Shown: in pieces, positions 54,696 to 62,956 of the stretch
How positions within the stretch are numbered: the first letter of the stretch is position 1
Layout: the number at the start of each line of letters is the position of its first letter
Assembly: GCA_041746735.1 (NCBI GenBank)
Contig: JBGTGP010000040.1
Coordinates: 1 to 64,000, forward strand
Length of the DNA stretch: 64,000 bases
Reading direction: 5' to 3'
Source of the DNA: Opimibacter sp041746735
GTDB taxonomy: Bacteria; Bacteroidota; Bacteroidia; Chitinophagales; Saprospiraceae
Program-made: the position numbers and the translations under genes
Notes under the pieces: generated by a model
Seen by the model: the letters and a program-made list of their open reading frames with translations, nothing else
Told to the model about the DNA's origin: nothing
The model's database searches: none

Positions 54696-55775
54696 TTATT
54701 GAATGGGTATCGTGTCGGGTACAATCGATTGGGGCACATACAATTCACCCTGCTTTTCTTTGGCATCCGGTGGATTGGTTCCTTTAAGCGTCAGGATATA
54801 GTTGGATACCTGAGCCATTTGCAGCGGGGATAATTGTTCTTTCCAGGAGATCATACCCTTGTCCGGAACCCCGTATTTAACAACTTTAAAAATATCCTGC
54901 AGGGAGCCTCCGTGGATCCAATACTCATCTGTGAGATTCGGACCTACTGAACCGCCACCGTCTGTTTTGTGGCATGCGGCACACAAGGTGACAAAGATTT
55001 TTGTACCGGCCTCCAGATCCGCACCTTCCATCAGACTAATATTGGATTCATCGATACTGCTGGCCTGACGCTTCAAGTACTCATCGTGTTGCAGTTCGGC
55101 CAGGGCTACGGATCGTTCATATTCTTCTATTTGCATCGGAGCTGATTTGGCAATATGATACCTGTAGAGATATCCGATCGCAAAGAGTATGGTGATGATA
55201 AAAGCGGTAGTAAACCAAGGAGGAATGACATTGTCCAGTTCTCGGATGCCATCATAATCGTGTCCGGTATCCAATGCGGCTTCTTCTTCTATGGGTTTGA
55301 AATTCATGTCTGCCCATTTGGCTTTGAGCCAGGTTTTGAAATCATAAGCAGGCTTTGGACGAACCCCTTTCGATTCGATCTTTAAAATAAAATCATTGGT
55401 CTTGTGGGCGAAAAACAAAATCAGCAGGAGTTCGGCGCCGATCACACACAACAGCAGGATAGTCATGGCATTGGCAGACAGTCCTGGGGTGGTGTCAGCT
55501 CCTGCCCCCTGAGCCAGGGCCGTGTAACTCATGCCAGTCAGCAGTATAGGCAGCAGCATCCGGGCACTACCGGACTTTATTTTATCCATGTAGTAGCGAC
55601 GTGCAGCCGCTACAAACGTTTTGGACAATATCCAGATCGGGAAGAGGAGGAAAACAGCAAAGACAATCAGCAATGTGTTGGTGTCGAACACCCATCGAGA
55701 CGCAGGCGCCTGTGCCGCCTGTCCGTAAACGGTTAGCCCCATCAACAGCAGCGCCAGGGAAAGAATCGTTTTCAT
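54696..55775 (-). CDS. ccoP: cbb3-type cytochrome c oxidase subunit III (CcoP), single-heme form
   Basis: About 359 residues from Met at 55775; the frame start at 55796 adds 7 residues before a good signal segment. Several membrane helices (NTLLIVFAVFLLFPIWIL, MTILLLCVIGAELLLILFF, FIITILFAIGYLYRY) precede one cytochrome c domain with CAACH and the Met ligand region DKGMISWKEQL. Classical CcoP has two CxxCH sites; only one is present here. The long N-terminal part is the 'cbb3 N-terminal domain' form known from Bacteroidota. It lies between ccoQ and ccoG. Confidence 0.92.
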   Translation of the reverse strand: MKTILSLALLLMGLTVYGQAAQAPASRWVFDTNTLLIVFAVFLLFPIWILSKTFVAAARRYYMDKIKSGSARMLLPILLTGMSYTALAQGAGADTTPGLSANAMTILLLCVIGAELLLILFFAHKTNDFILKIESKGVRPKPAYDFKTWLKAKWADMNFKPIEEEAALDTGHDYDGIRELDNVIPPWFTTAFIITILFAIGYLYRYHIAKSAPMQIEEYERSVALAELQHDEYLKRQASSIDESNISLMEGADLEAGTKIFVTLCAACHKTDGGGSVGPNLTDEYWIHGGSLQDIFKVVKYGVPDKGMISWKEQLSPLQMAQVSNYILTLKGTNPPDAKEKQGELYVPQSIVPDTIPIQ

Positions 55776-55805
55776 ATGTTTTGATCTATGATTCATGATG
55801 TTGGA

Positions 55806-55967
55806 TTAATCATTGAGCGGAAGCTGTTCCATGTGCTCAATCTCTTTTTTATCAATGCGGAAGATCCATACCAGCACACCAGTAAAGAAGACTACAAACA
55901 GCACCAAAGAGATAACCGGGTAAATGCTGACCCCCATGATTTGTTCGAGATAGTTTGAAAATTTCAT
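55806..55967 (-). CDS. ccoQ: cbb3 oxidase small subunit CcoQ/FixQ
   Basis: 53 residues. Reading the minus strand from ATG 55967 gives MKFSNYLEQIMG, a single membrane helix (VISLVLFVVFFTGVLVWIF), and a charged tail RIDKKEIEHMEQLP ending at TAA 55806-55808. Size, one helix and the place between ccoNO (12 bp) and ccoP (30 bp) are exactly those of CcoQ, which stabilises the core complex. Confidence 0.92.
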   Translation of the reverse strand: MKFSNYLEQIMGVSIYPVISLVLFVVFFTGVLVWIFRIDKKEIEHMEQLPLND

Positions 55968-55978
55968 CGCTGTTTATT

Positions 55979-58108
55979 TTATTTTGTGGTTACACCCGTG
56001 CTTTTGATATCCGTGCCCAGACGCTGCATGTAAGCAATGAGGGCAATAATCTCCCGGGTCGCGGGTATTTCAATCTTATCATTCTTGAGATTGGCCACGA
56101 TGGTTTCTGCCTGCGCTTTCAGGTCGTCGTTGGCAATAGCTTCGTAGCCTTTTGGATAGGGTACGCCCATTTTGCGCATGGCATGGATCTTGGAGGCCGT
56201 AGTACCCAGATCGATTTCCTTTTCAAACATAAAAGGATAGGCCGGCATGATAGATCCCGGTGCCATGGAGGTCGGGTCATACATGTGATTGAAATGCCAA
56301 CTGTCCGGATATTTGCCGCCGACACGCGCGAGATCCGGCCCGGTCCGTTTGCTGCCCCATTGAAAAGGATGATCATACACAAATTCCCCGGCCTTCGAGT
56401 ATTCCCCATACCGTGCCACTTCATAGCGGAAAGGTCGGATCATCTGGGAATGACAATTGTAACAACCTTCCCGTATGTAGAGATCACGTCCCTGCAGTTC
56501 CAGCGGTGTATAGGGTTTCACGGCTGAGATCGTCGGAATATTGGATTTGACCAGGTAGGTGGGCACCAATTCAAACAACCCACCAAGACTCACCACCACG
56601 AGACTCAGAACCAAAAGCAGGATCGGTTTTCGTTCGATCACACTATGCCAGAAACTGCCTTTCTGTACAGTATATTTTTTGGGCAACGGTGGCGCCTCGT
56701 TGCTTTCTGATTCAATAAAGCGGCCGGCTTTGGCGGTCTTCCACAAATTGTAGATCATGAGGAATACCCCAACAAGGAAAATCGTACCCCCTAACGCGCG
56801 GAGGACGTAAAACGGAATGATGGTCTGCACCACATCCATAAACTGGTACTGTAACTGCCCCTCCGGGGTAAACGCTTTCATCATAAAGTAGGATCTGAAT
56901 GCACTCCAGTACATGGGGATGGCATACAGAATGATGCCTAACGTCCCAATCCAGAAATGCGTCCCGGCCAGCTTTTTGGAATAGAGGGGAGCATTAAATA
57001 TTTTGGGAAACAACCAATACAACATCCCAAATGTCAGAAAACCATTCCACCCTAACGCCCCGATATGCACGTGTGCCACGGTCCAGTCACTGTAGTGGGA
57101 GATCGCGTTGACATTCTTCAGCGAAAGGATCGGCCCTTCCAGTGTGCTCATCCCGTAAGCGGTAACGGCCACCACGAAAAATTTGAGGACAGGATCTTCC
57201 CTGACTTTATCCCATGCACCACGAAGCGTGAAGAGACCATTGAGCATGCCACCCCAACTGGGCAATATGAGCATAATAGAAAAAACAGTCCCCAGGGATT
57301 GGGCCCATTCGGGCAGCGCGGTGTACAGCAAATGGTGCGGACCTGCCCAGATATAAAGAAAGATGAGACTCCAAAAGTGCACAATACTCAACCGGTATGA
57401 ATAGATTGGTCGATCGGCTGCTTTCGGAAGGAAATAGTACATGAGGCCGAGGTACGGGGTTGTCAAAAAGAAAGCAACCGCATTATGCCCATACCACCAC
57501 TGGACCAAAGCATCCTGTACACCCGCATACCAGGAATAACTTTTAAATAAAGAGACCGGCAACTCTACAGAATTGACAATATGCAGCATGGCCACCGTCA
57601 CCCAGGAGGCTATGAAAAACCAGATAGCGACATACAGATGCCGTTCGCGACGCGTCAGGATTGTGCCAAACATATTGATGCCAAACACCACCCAAATCAG
57701 CGTGATCAGGATGTCGATCGGCCACTCGAGTTCCGCATATTCCTTTCCGGTGGTAAATCCCATCAGCAAGGTTATGGCCGCCAGAACGATGATCAACTGC
57801 CAGCCCCAGAAATGAATCAGCCCCAGTTTTCGGCTCCACATACCCGTTTTGAGCAAACGCGGCAGCGAATAGTAGACTGCCGTAAATATCCCATTACCTA
57901 CAAAGGCGAAAATCACGGCATTGGTATGTACAGGCCTCAACCGTCCAAAAGCGAGATGCGGAAAATATTCACTGAAATTGAGCACCGGAAAAGCCAGTTG
58001 AAACGCCGCGATGACACCCAGCAACATCCCCACCGCTCCCCAGGTAATGGTCGCAATGGCAAACAACCTGGGAATTCTGTTGTCGTAGTAAAATCTCTCT
58101 AATTCCAT
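55979..58108 (-). CDS. ccoN: Fused cbb3 cytochrome c oxidase subunits I and II (CcoNO)
   Basis: 709 residues. Residues 1 to about 470 are the CcoN heme-copper core with twelve membrane helices. Histidine motifs include RPVHTNAVIF (low-spin heme side), WWYGHNAVAFFL for copper, and DWTVAHVHIGALGWNG for the hemes. Residues about 490-709 are CcoO: an anchor helix (PILLLVLSLVVVSLGGLFEL) then one heme c site CYNCH (549-553) and a Met region (SMAPGSIMPAYPFM). In proteobacteria these are two genes; the fusion is common in Bacteroidota. The enzyme reduces oxygen to water at low oxygen tension and pumps protons. Confidence 0.96.
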   Translation of the reverse strand: MELERFYYDNRIPRLFAIATITWGAVGMLLGVIAAFQLAFPVLNFSEYFPHLAFGRLRPVHTNAVIFAFVGNGIFTAVYYSLPRLLKTGMWSRKLGLIHFWGWQLIIVLAAITLLMGFTTGKEYAELEWPIDILITLIWVVFGINMFGTILTRRERHLYVAIWFFIASWVTVAMLHIVNSVELPVSLFKSYSWYAGVQDALVQWWYGHNAVAFFLTTPYLGLMYYFLPKAADRPIYSYRLSIVHFWSLIFLYIWAGPHHLLYTALPEWAQSLGTVFSIMLILPSWGGMLNGLFTLRGAWDKVREDPVLKFFVVAVTAYGMSTLEGPILSLKNVNAISHYSDWTVAHVHIGALGWNGFLTFGMLYWLFPKIFNAPLYSKKLAGTHFWIGTLGIILYAIPMYWSAFRSYFMMKAFTPEGQLQYQFMDVVQTIIPFYVLRALGGTIFLVGVFLMIYNLWKTAKAGRFIESESNEAPPLPKKYTVQKGSFWHSVIERKPILLLVLSLVVVSLGGLFELVPTYLVKSNIPTISAVKPYTPLELQGRDLYIREGCYNCHSQMIRPFRYEVARYGEYSKAGEFVYDHPFQWGSKRTGPDLARVGGKYPDSWHFNHMYDPTSMAPGSIMPAYPFMFEKEIDLGTTASKIHAMRKMGVPYPKGYEAIANDDLKAQAETIVANLKNDKIEIPATREIIALIAYMQRLGTDIKSTGVTTK

Positions 58109-58150
58109 TTTGTATTCCGTGTTTGTGTTGATTGTGTTATTTCTTGTCTT

Positions 58151-58204
58151 TACCTTTTACCTTTTACCTTTTACCCTTTACCCTTTACCCTTTACCCTTT
58201 ACTT
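58151..58204. repeat. Heptamer tandem repeat, TACCTTT x3 and TACCCTT x4
   Basis: Seven exact 7-bp units plus a partial one lie between ccoS and ccoNO, about 43-96 bp upstream of the ccoNO start. The minus-strand stop of ccoS (58185-58187) is inside the array, so the last residues of CcoS (KGKG) are repeat-encoded. Confidence 0.9.
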
Positions 58205-58352
58205 TACCTTCCCCCTCATCTTTAAACAGCATCCGTCTCGGCGGAGAATAATCATCATCAAACTGCCCATCTCGAACACTCCAGAAAAAAGCCACCAGAA
58301 ATCCGCCGGCAATGCAGATGCTCACGAGAAGCAGGATCACGAGAGCACTCAT
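58185..58352 (-). CDS. ccoS: cbb3 oxidase assembly protein CcoS
   Basis: 55 residues from Met at 58352; an earlier frame start at 58412 adds 20 residues with no family match. One membrane helix (SALVILLLVSICIAGGFLVAFFWSVRDGQFDD) followed by the acidic Asp-rich patch and PP is the CcoS pattern. CcoS is required to insert heme and copper cofactors into cbb3 oxidase. The stop codon and C-terminal KGKG come from the heptamer repeat. Confidence 0.9.
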   Translation of the reverse strand: MSALVILLLVSICIAGGFLVAFFWSVRDGQFDDDYSPPRRMLFKDEGEGKVKGKG

Positions 58353-58533
58353 AGGATACGATTTGGAAGGTGTGGAAAGCCAGGCAATGCCCTTTGACGC
58401 TGATGTCGACATCTGAAAAATACCTGCATCATGTCACAGCACCCATGTACATCCGTACCGGTGTGAAGCCCCTTCAGAGATGATGGAGCGATGAGCATTG
58501 TTTTTCGTTTTATTTCTGTTATCATTTTATGGT

Positions 58534-60954
58534 TCATGTTTTGGCGGCCACATGCAATCGGTACTTCCGAGCCATAGCCTCGCTCAGACCGAAGGTGATC
58601 AGGATGATGGTGATAGAACTGCTGGGCATCAGGATCGCTGCAATGACAGGGGACAGAATCCCTTGTACGGCAAAATATAAACCGATGATATTATATAGAA
58701 TGGAGACAGCAAAACTGACCAGAATGATTTTTCTGCCAGCTTTCACATAGGTCAGCATCCGGTCCAGAACAGGAAGTTTAGATGCATGAAGTATACCATC
58801 CGCAGCTGGTGTAAAATTATTATCATCATCACAGACGGCAATCCCGACATGACTTTCTTTCAGGGCTCCCGCATCATTGAGCCCGTCCCCCATCATCAAT
58901 ACCCGGGCACCCTGGCGATCCTGCAGATATTGTACATAGTTAAGTTTGTCTTGCGGAGATTGGTCAAATAACAACGTGCTGCCGTCCGTCATTCTTTCCT
59001 CCAGGGTCTTCTGTTCGGCTGCATTGTCACCGGAGATCAGACTCATTCGATACCGTGACCCGAGCGTACGTAGCAAGTCAAATACACCCAGTCGGTAGGC
59101 GTTGGCTACATAAAATACTCCGAGTGTGACGTGATCAATCCGGACGACAACAGCGCTGTCTTTTTTTCGAACATCAGGATCTCCCGTAAAAGCCGGAGAC
59201 CCAATCTTGAAATACTGGTTGTCTGTCCATCCTTCGACACCTTTATTTTCGATAATCTTGAAACTCTCTGGTGATTCGGTGACATCCACCTGCAGATAGT
59301 GCAATACAGCCCGGCTGAGGGGGTGAGAGGAATGCACCAGAAAGCTAGCAATTTGCGACTTCATTTGCGTTGAGAGGGGATTTCCATCATACCGGACATT
59401 CATCTTTTGGGGTTCGGTCAGCGTACCCGTCTTGTCAAAAACAATAGTATCTATTCCCGACAGTTTTTCAATGATCTCTGCGTTTTTGAGATAGAGTTTA
59501 TTGCGGGATAATACTCGCAGGATATTACCTCGCGTAAAATTGGCGGTAAGCAACAGTGCACAGGGACAAGCAACAATCAGTATCGTTGTGAGGGCATTCC
59601 ACATAAGGTGGGGTTGTCCCTGATACCACCAATATGTGCCAGCGATCACGGCTATAGCCAAAACGATATAAGTAAAATATTTTGACAGGAGATCAATATA
59701 GGTATAACGGGTTCTCGTATCACGGGACTGTAGGTCTTTATTCCATAAGTTGGTGAGATACGATTGTGAAACCTCACGGACCACAAGCAGTTCGATGACA
59801 CCACCGGTTTGTTTGCCGCCTGCATAGATGACCTCTCCTTTTTGTACAGGGACAGGGACGCTTTCACCCGTGACAAAACTATAATCGATCTCGGCGGTCC
59901 CTTTGGAAAGGAGGGCATCAGCGGGGATGAGTTCCTGATGATGAATCTGCATCAGATCATTGACCCGCACCTGGTCTACCGGAACCGGGCTGAAACTGTC
60001 CTTCCGACGAACATGGATGGCAATCGGGAAAAAGGATTTAAAGTCCCGGTCAAACGAAATGGTCTGGTACGTCCGGTCCTGTAACCAACGGCCGATCAGC
60101 ATAAAAAAGACGATGCCACTCATGCTGTCCAGATATCCCGTGCCGGTACCACTGAAGATCTCATACATGCTTCTGCCAAATGTGATCAGCAATGCCAGTG
60201 CTACCGGAGCATCAATGTTGAGGTATTGATTTTTCAATCCACTCCAAGCCGTGCTGAAAAACTCACTGGCACAATACACAATCACGGGCAGGGACAAAAG
60301 GACAATCAACACCGTCAGCACTTTGCGGATTACCGGTTCCAGCATGGTGCCTCCGGACAGATATTCCGGAAAACTCATCATCATGATGTTGGCAAAACAA
60401 AAGCCGGCAACTCCGATCTTGTACCAGCGAGTCCGGTCGATGCTGCGAAGCTGGTCATTGGAAATTTCTTCGAGACTCAGATGCGGTTCGTACCCGATTT
60501 GAGTAAGGGTTTCAACCACCTTTCTGAGACTAACCTGAGCCGGATTATAAATGATAAAGACTTCTTTTTTCGTGAAATTGACCCGGGAAGAAAGGATGCC
60601 TGGCTCTATTTTTCGTAGGTTTTCCAAGAGCCATAGACAACTACTGCAATGGATCTGTGGCAGGTAGAATGTAATATGGGTCTGAAGGCCGTCTGAAAAT
60701 TGGATCAATTTTGATGCAATCTCTCCCTGGTCCAGGAAAGCAAATTTGTTTTTCCGAACCACAAGTTTCTGAGTGATTCCCGGATGCGGATTGAGATTGT
60801 AATATTCGCAAAGCTGGTGGTCGTGGAGGATGCGGTAGACACTTTTGCAGCCTTCGCAACAAAAAACTTTTTCCTCGAGGCGGATTAGAGTGGTGAAGCA
60901 AGCATCGCCACAATGTTCACAAGAAACGCGTATATCAGTTTTCTCTGGATGCAT
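58534..60954 (-). CDS. ccoI: Copper-transporting P1B-type ATPase CcoI/FixI
   Basis: About 806 residues from Met at 60954. The N-terminal cluster CEHCGDACFTTLIRLEEKVFCCEGC is the 'metal-binding' extension of cbb3-linked ATPases. An HMA domain follows with CSSCLWLLENL, then the membrane domain with the transport motif CPCALLLTANF. The catalytic motifs are FDKTGTLTE (phosphorylated Asp), HSSHPLSRA and GDGLNDAGAL. It exports copper to the periplasm for the oxidase binuclear centre. Homologues are most similar to the CcoI group and not to CopA. Confidence 0.94.
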   Translation of the reverse strand: MHPEKTDIRVSCEHCGDACFTTLIRLEEKVFCCEGCKSVYRILHDHQLCEYYNLNPHPGITQKLVVRKNKFAFLDQGEIASKLIQFSDGLQTHITFYLPQIHCSSCLWLLENLRKIEPGILSSRVNFTKKEVFIIYNPAQVSLRKVVETLTQIGYEPHLSLEEISNDQLRSIDRTRWYKIGVAGFCFANIMMMSFPEYLSGGTMLEPVIRKVLTVLIVLLSLPVIVYCASEFFSTAWSGLKNQYLNIDAPVALALLITFGRSMYEIFSGTGTGYLDSMSGIVFFMLIGRWLQDRTYQTISFDRDFKSFFPIAIHVRRKDSFSPVPVDQVRVNDLMQIHHQELIPADALLSKGTAEIDYSFVTGESVPVPVQKGEVIYAGGKQTGGVIELLVVREVSQSYLTNLWNKDLQSRDTRTRYTYIDLLSKYFTYIVLAIAVIAGTYWWYQGQPHLMWNALTTILIVACPCALLLTANFTRGNILRVLSRNKLYLKNAEIIEKLSGIDTIVFDKTGTLTEPQKMNVRYDGNPLSTQMKSQIASFLVHSSHPLSRAVLHYLQVDVTESPESFKIIENKGVEGWTDNQYFKIGSPAFTGDPDVRKKDSAVVVRIDHVTLGVFYVANAYRLGVFDLLRTLGSRYRMSLISGDNAAEQKTLEERMTDGSTLLFDQSPQDKLNYVQYLQDRQGARVLMMGDGLNDAGALKESHVGIAVCDDDNNFTPAADGILHASKLPVLDRMLTYVKAGRKIILVSFAVSILYNIIGLYFAVQGILSPVIAAILMPSSSITIILITFGLSEAMARKYRLHVAAKT

Positions 60955-61005
60955 TCTAAATAAGAACAAAATACCTTAATATCTTTTACTTAGAGTTTAA
61001 AAAAA

Positions 61006-61437
61006 TCAGTTTACGAGAAAGAATTGACCGGAATCAAGCTTTTCATTGAAGTCCCCAAGGGTATTTTCCTCAATCATGCGGATAAATTTTTTCTTGATGT
61101 CGCGGTACTCATCATGAACAGGACATGGTTTCTTTTCATTACATACTTTAAGGCCCAGCACACAATCAGTATAGACCCCGTTCCCATCAAGGGCTTTTAC
61201 GATGTCGGCAAGTGAAGTGCGCAGGTCAAACGCTTCCAGATAAAAGCCACCATTGGGGCCCTTAATAGAATGGACTAGTTTTTTTCGACCGAGTTCCTGC
61301 ATAATCTTGGCGATAAAATGTTCAGGTGCTCCAGTACCTTTCGCGATTTCCTTGAGGGCAATGCGCTTGCCCTGCTTTGATTTCTGAGCTACAAAAATCA
61401 TGGCTTTGATTCCGTATTCGCAAGTTTTGGAAAACAT
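61006..61437 (-). CDS. Rrf2-family regulator with IscR-like cysteines
   Basis: 143 residues. The winged helix reads EYGIKAMIFVAQKSKQG and APEHFIAKIMQELGRKKLVHSIKGPNGGF. Cysteines at 92, 99 and 105 (DCVLGLKVCNEKKPCPVH) match the positions that hold the Fe-S cluster in IscR/NsrR. It lies directly upstream of ccoI on the same strand, so it may control the cbb3 operon in response to oxygen or nitric oxide (inference). Confidence 0.92.
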   Translation of the reverse strand: MFSKTCEYGIKAMIFVAQKSKQGKRIALKEIAKGTGAPEHFIAKIMQELGRKKLVHSIKGPNGGFYLEAFDLRTSLADIVKALDGNGVYTDCVLGLKVCNEKKPCPVHDEYRDIKKKFIRMIEENTLGDFNEKLDSGQFFLVN

Positions 61438-61476
61438 AGGCTCAAATCATATTCCCGTGGAGGGTGGATTTCAGTG

Positions 61477-61484
61477 CAAATATA
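61477..61484 (-). promoter_or_regulatory. Candidate Bacteroidota -7 element (TATATTTG on the minus strand)
   Basis: The minus-strand word TATATTTG matches TAnnTTTG and lies 39 bp before the rrf2 start, a fitting place for a promoter of rrf2 and perhaps the cbb3 genes. Confidence 0.45.
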
Positions 61485-61552
61485 AATAAGGAAACAGGAA
61501 TAAAAAGAGTTTTTTATCTTTTTATGTAAAAAAAAATACAGATCCCGGGATA

Positions 61553-62176
61553 TTACAGATTCAGATGCTGCTGAAAAAGGGTTACAAATTGCCCCACATG
61601 CCATCCGTCCATCAATCCATGGTGGACGTGTACCGCCACCGGCATGAACTTCCTGCCGCTACGATCAATCATTTTTCCAAAGGTGATCTTTGGGATGCTG
61701 TCCTTGCGGGCCATATTTCGGGCATGCGACACGCTGGAAAAGTGGATCCAGGGGAGGGAGGAATAATGAATAACATTTTCACCCGAAAGGGCAGGTTCCA
61801 ATCCGGTACTGTTTTGCACACGCGTGATTTCGATCCCGGCATTGATCCGGAACACCTCAAAGTCTTCTTCATAATCCAAATAGCCAAAGCCAAATGTCCC
61901 GTCAGGACGGTTGATCGTCGGGGACGCATGGATCTGATCATAGACCCAGACGTCTTCGTTAATTATGCGGTACCGGAAGGGTTCGACCAGATTGGCTGCC
62001 ACCAAGGACGCATGGAGATACAACAGAAAAAACGAAACATCCCGCTCTTTGGATTTTGCATAGACGGAGGTACAGTCGACCTCCGTGCATATACCGAAAA
62101 AAGGCTCGTCAAATGTTCCGAAGAACTGGTAATGATCTTTCCGGGCCCAGGTCGTGATATCCAACAGTTGTCTCAT
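61553..62176 (-). CDS. Chloramphenicol acetyltransferase-like protein (CatA family fold)
   Basis: 207 residues from Met at 62176, whose ATG overlaps the stop of the upstream HAD remnant. The catalytic box VHVHHGLMDGWHVGQF matches the HHxxxDG motif of CAT. The earlier parts (YFGTFDEPFFGICTEVDCTSVY in outline, FFLLYLHASLVAANLVEPFRYRI, SLPWIHFSS) follow the CAT trimer fold. Many chromosomal members of this family occur in Bacteroidota without proven chloramphenicol resistance, so the acceptor is uncertain. Confidence 0.85.
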   Translation of the reverse strand: MRQLLDITTWARKDHYQFFGTFDEPFFGICTEVDCTSVYAKSKERDVSFFLLYLHASLVAANLVEPFRYRIINEDVWVYDQIHASPTINRPDGTFGFGYLDYEEDFEVFRINAGIEITRVQNSTGLEPALSGENVIHYSSLPWIHFSSVSHARNMARKDSIPKITFGKMIDRSGRKFMPVAVHVHHGLMDGWHVGQFVTLFQQHLNL

Positions 62177-62337
62177 AGGTCCAGGTAGGAGCAAATTTCG
62201 GTTATGTTCGTCGATGTATAAAACCGGACATGCTCAAGAGCGTGTTCAATTTTCTTTTCTTTAACTTCCTGAAAATAAGGCTCATTCACCCAGAGCGTAT
62301 CATCAGCGTTAAATGCGATGGTCGTAATGCCTTTCAT
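62173..62337 (-). pseudogene. Internally deleted HAD-family hydrolase remnant, 54 residues
   Basis: The minus-strand frame from ATG 62337 begins MKGITTIAFNADDTLWVNEP, which is the start of a HAD hydrolase (DxDDTLW motif I), then changes after about 24 residues to IEHALEHVRFYTSTNITEI and ends. The latter looks like the C-terminal end of the same family (usually about 230 residues), so the middle appears deleted in frame. The nucleophile Asp of motif I is Asn. Its TGA overlaps the CAT-like gene's ATG (62173-62176), so it may still act as a coupling leader. Assignment of the tail is inference. Confidence 0.55.
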
Positions 62338-62354
62338 CCGGAAGGCAAAGTAAG

Positions 62355-62777
62355 TTATAATTCTACTTTTTCTTGGAGGGGAAAGAGAAACAGAAGCGCA
62401 CTGAACAGCATCAGGTTCTTGATGATATACTGTCCCACCAGGGTCAGTTCATACACATGATCACGGAATGAAACGGAGGGTAAGAGCACAAGTGGAACAA
62501 ACGTCAACAGGAGATGAACCAGAGCAAGCCCTATAGCCAACTGTCGAAATCGACCGAAAAGAATCAGCGCACCAATCAATACCTCCCATAGGGCCAGTAA
62601 AAAATAGCTGAGGTGGACCGGGATAAGTCCCCAGGTCAGTCGATCCAGTGTTTCCTTCGCCAGGGCTTCCGCAGGGCTCGCCCCCGGGAAAAATTTTAAA
62701 GCCCCAAACCACATATACACAATGGCGATGCTGATCATTAAAATCTGGTCCCGGTGCCGTATCAGAATCTGAATCAT
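62355..62777 (-). CDS. DoxX-like membrane protein
   Basis: 140 residues from Met at 62777; the frame extends to 62861 but the extra part lacks family resemblance. Four membrane helices: ILMISIAIVYMWFGALKFFPG, HLSYFLLALWEVLIGALILFG, LAIGLALVHLLLTFVPLVLLP and LVGQYIIKNLMLFSALLFLFP. The YMWFGALKFFPG and YIIKNL features are those of DoxX/DUF417-type proteins, whose function is mostly unknown. It is read 17 bp before the HAD remnant on the same strand. Confidence 0.78.
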   Translation of the reverse strand: MIQILIRHRDQILMISIAIVYMWFGALKFFPGASPAEALAKETLDRLTWGLIPVHLSYFLLALWEVLIGALILFGRFRQLAIGLALVHLLLTFVPLVLLPSVSFRDHVYELTLVGQYIIKNLMLFSALLFLFPLQEKVEL

Positions 62778-62956
62778 GCGGTACTGTTCGTTTATTGTAT
62801 ACCTCGATGGGGTTTCGTTGGATAGTATAAGGCAAAACGTATTCCAAACTTTTTTCGCCAAATACCTTATAGAAAGGGACCCTGATAGAAAGGGACTTCA
62901 AAATCACATAAGGGCTTGATAACAGTTGATGGCCAATTGTTCAAACTGACGTGTCT

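Noticed and set aside
54696..55775. A second heme c site in CcoP
   Set aside because: Only one CxxCH is present in the whole reading frame, so a two-heme CcoP was not called.
61553..62176. Calling the acetyltransferase a proven chloramphenicol resistance gene
   Set aside because: The HHxxxDG box is present, but chromosomal homologues often have other or unknown acceptors.
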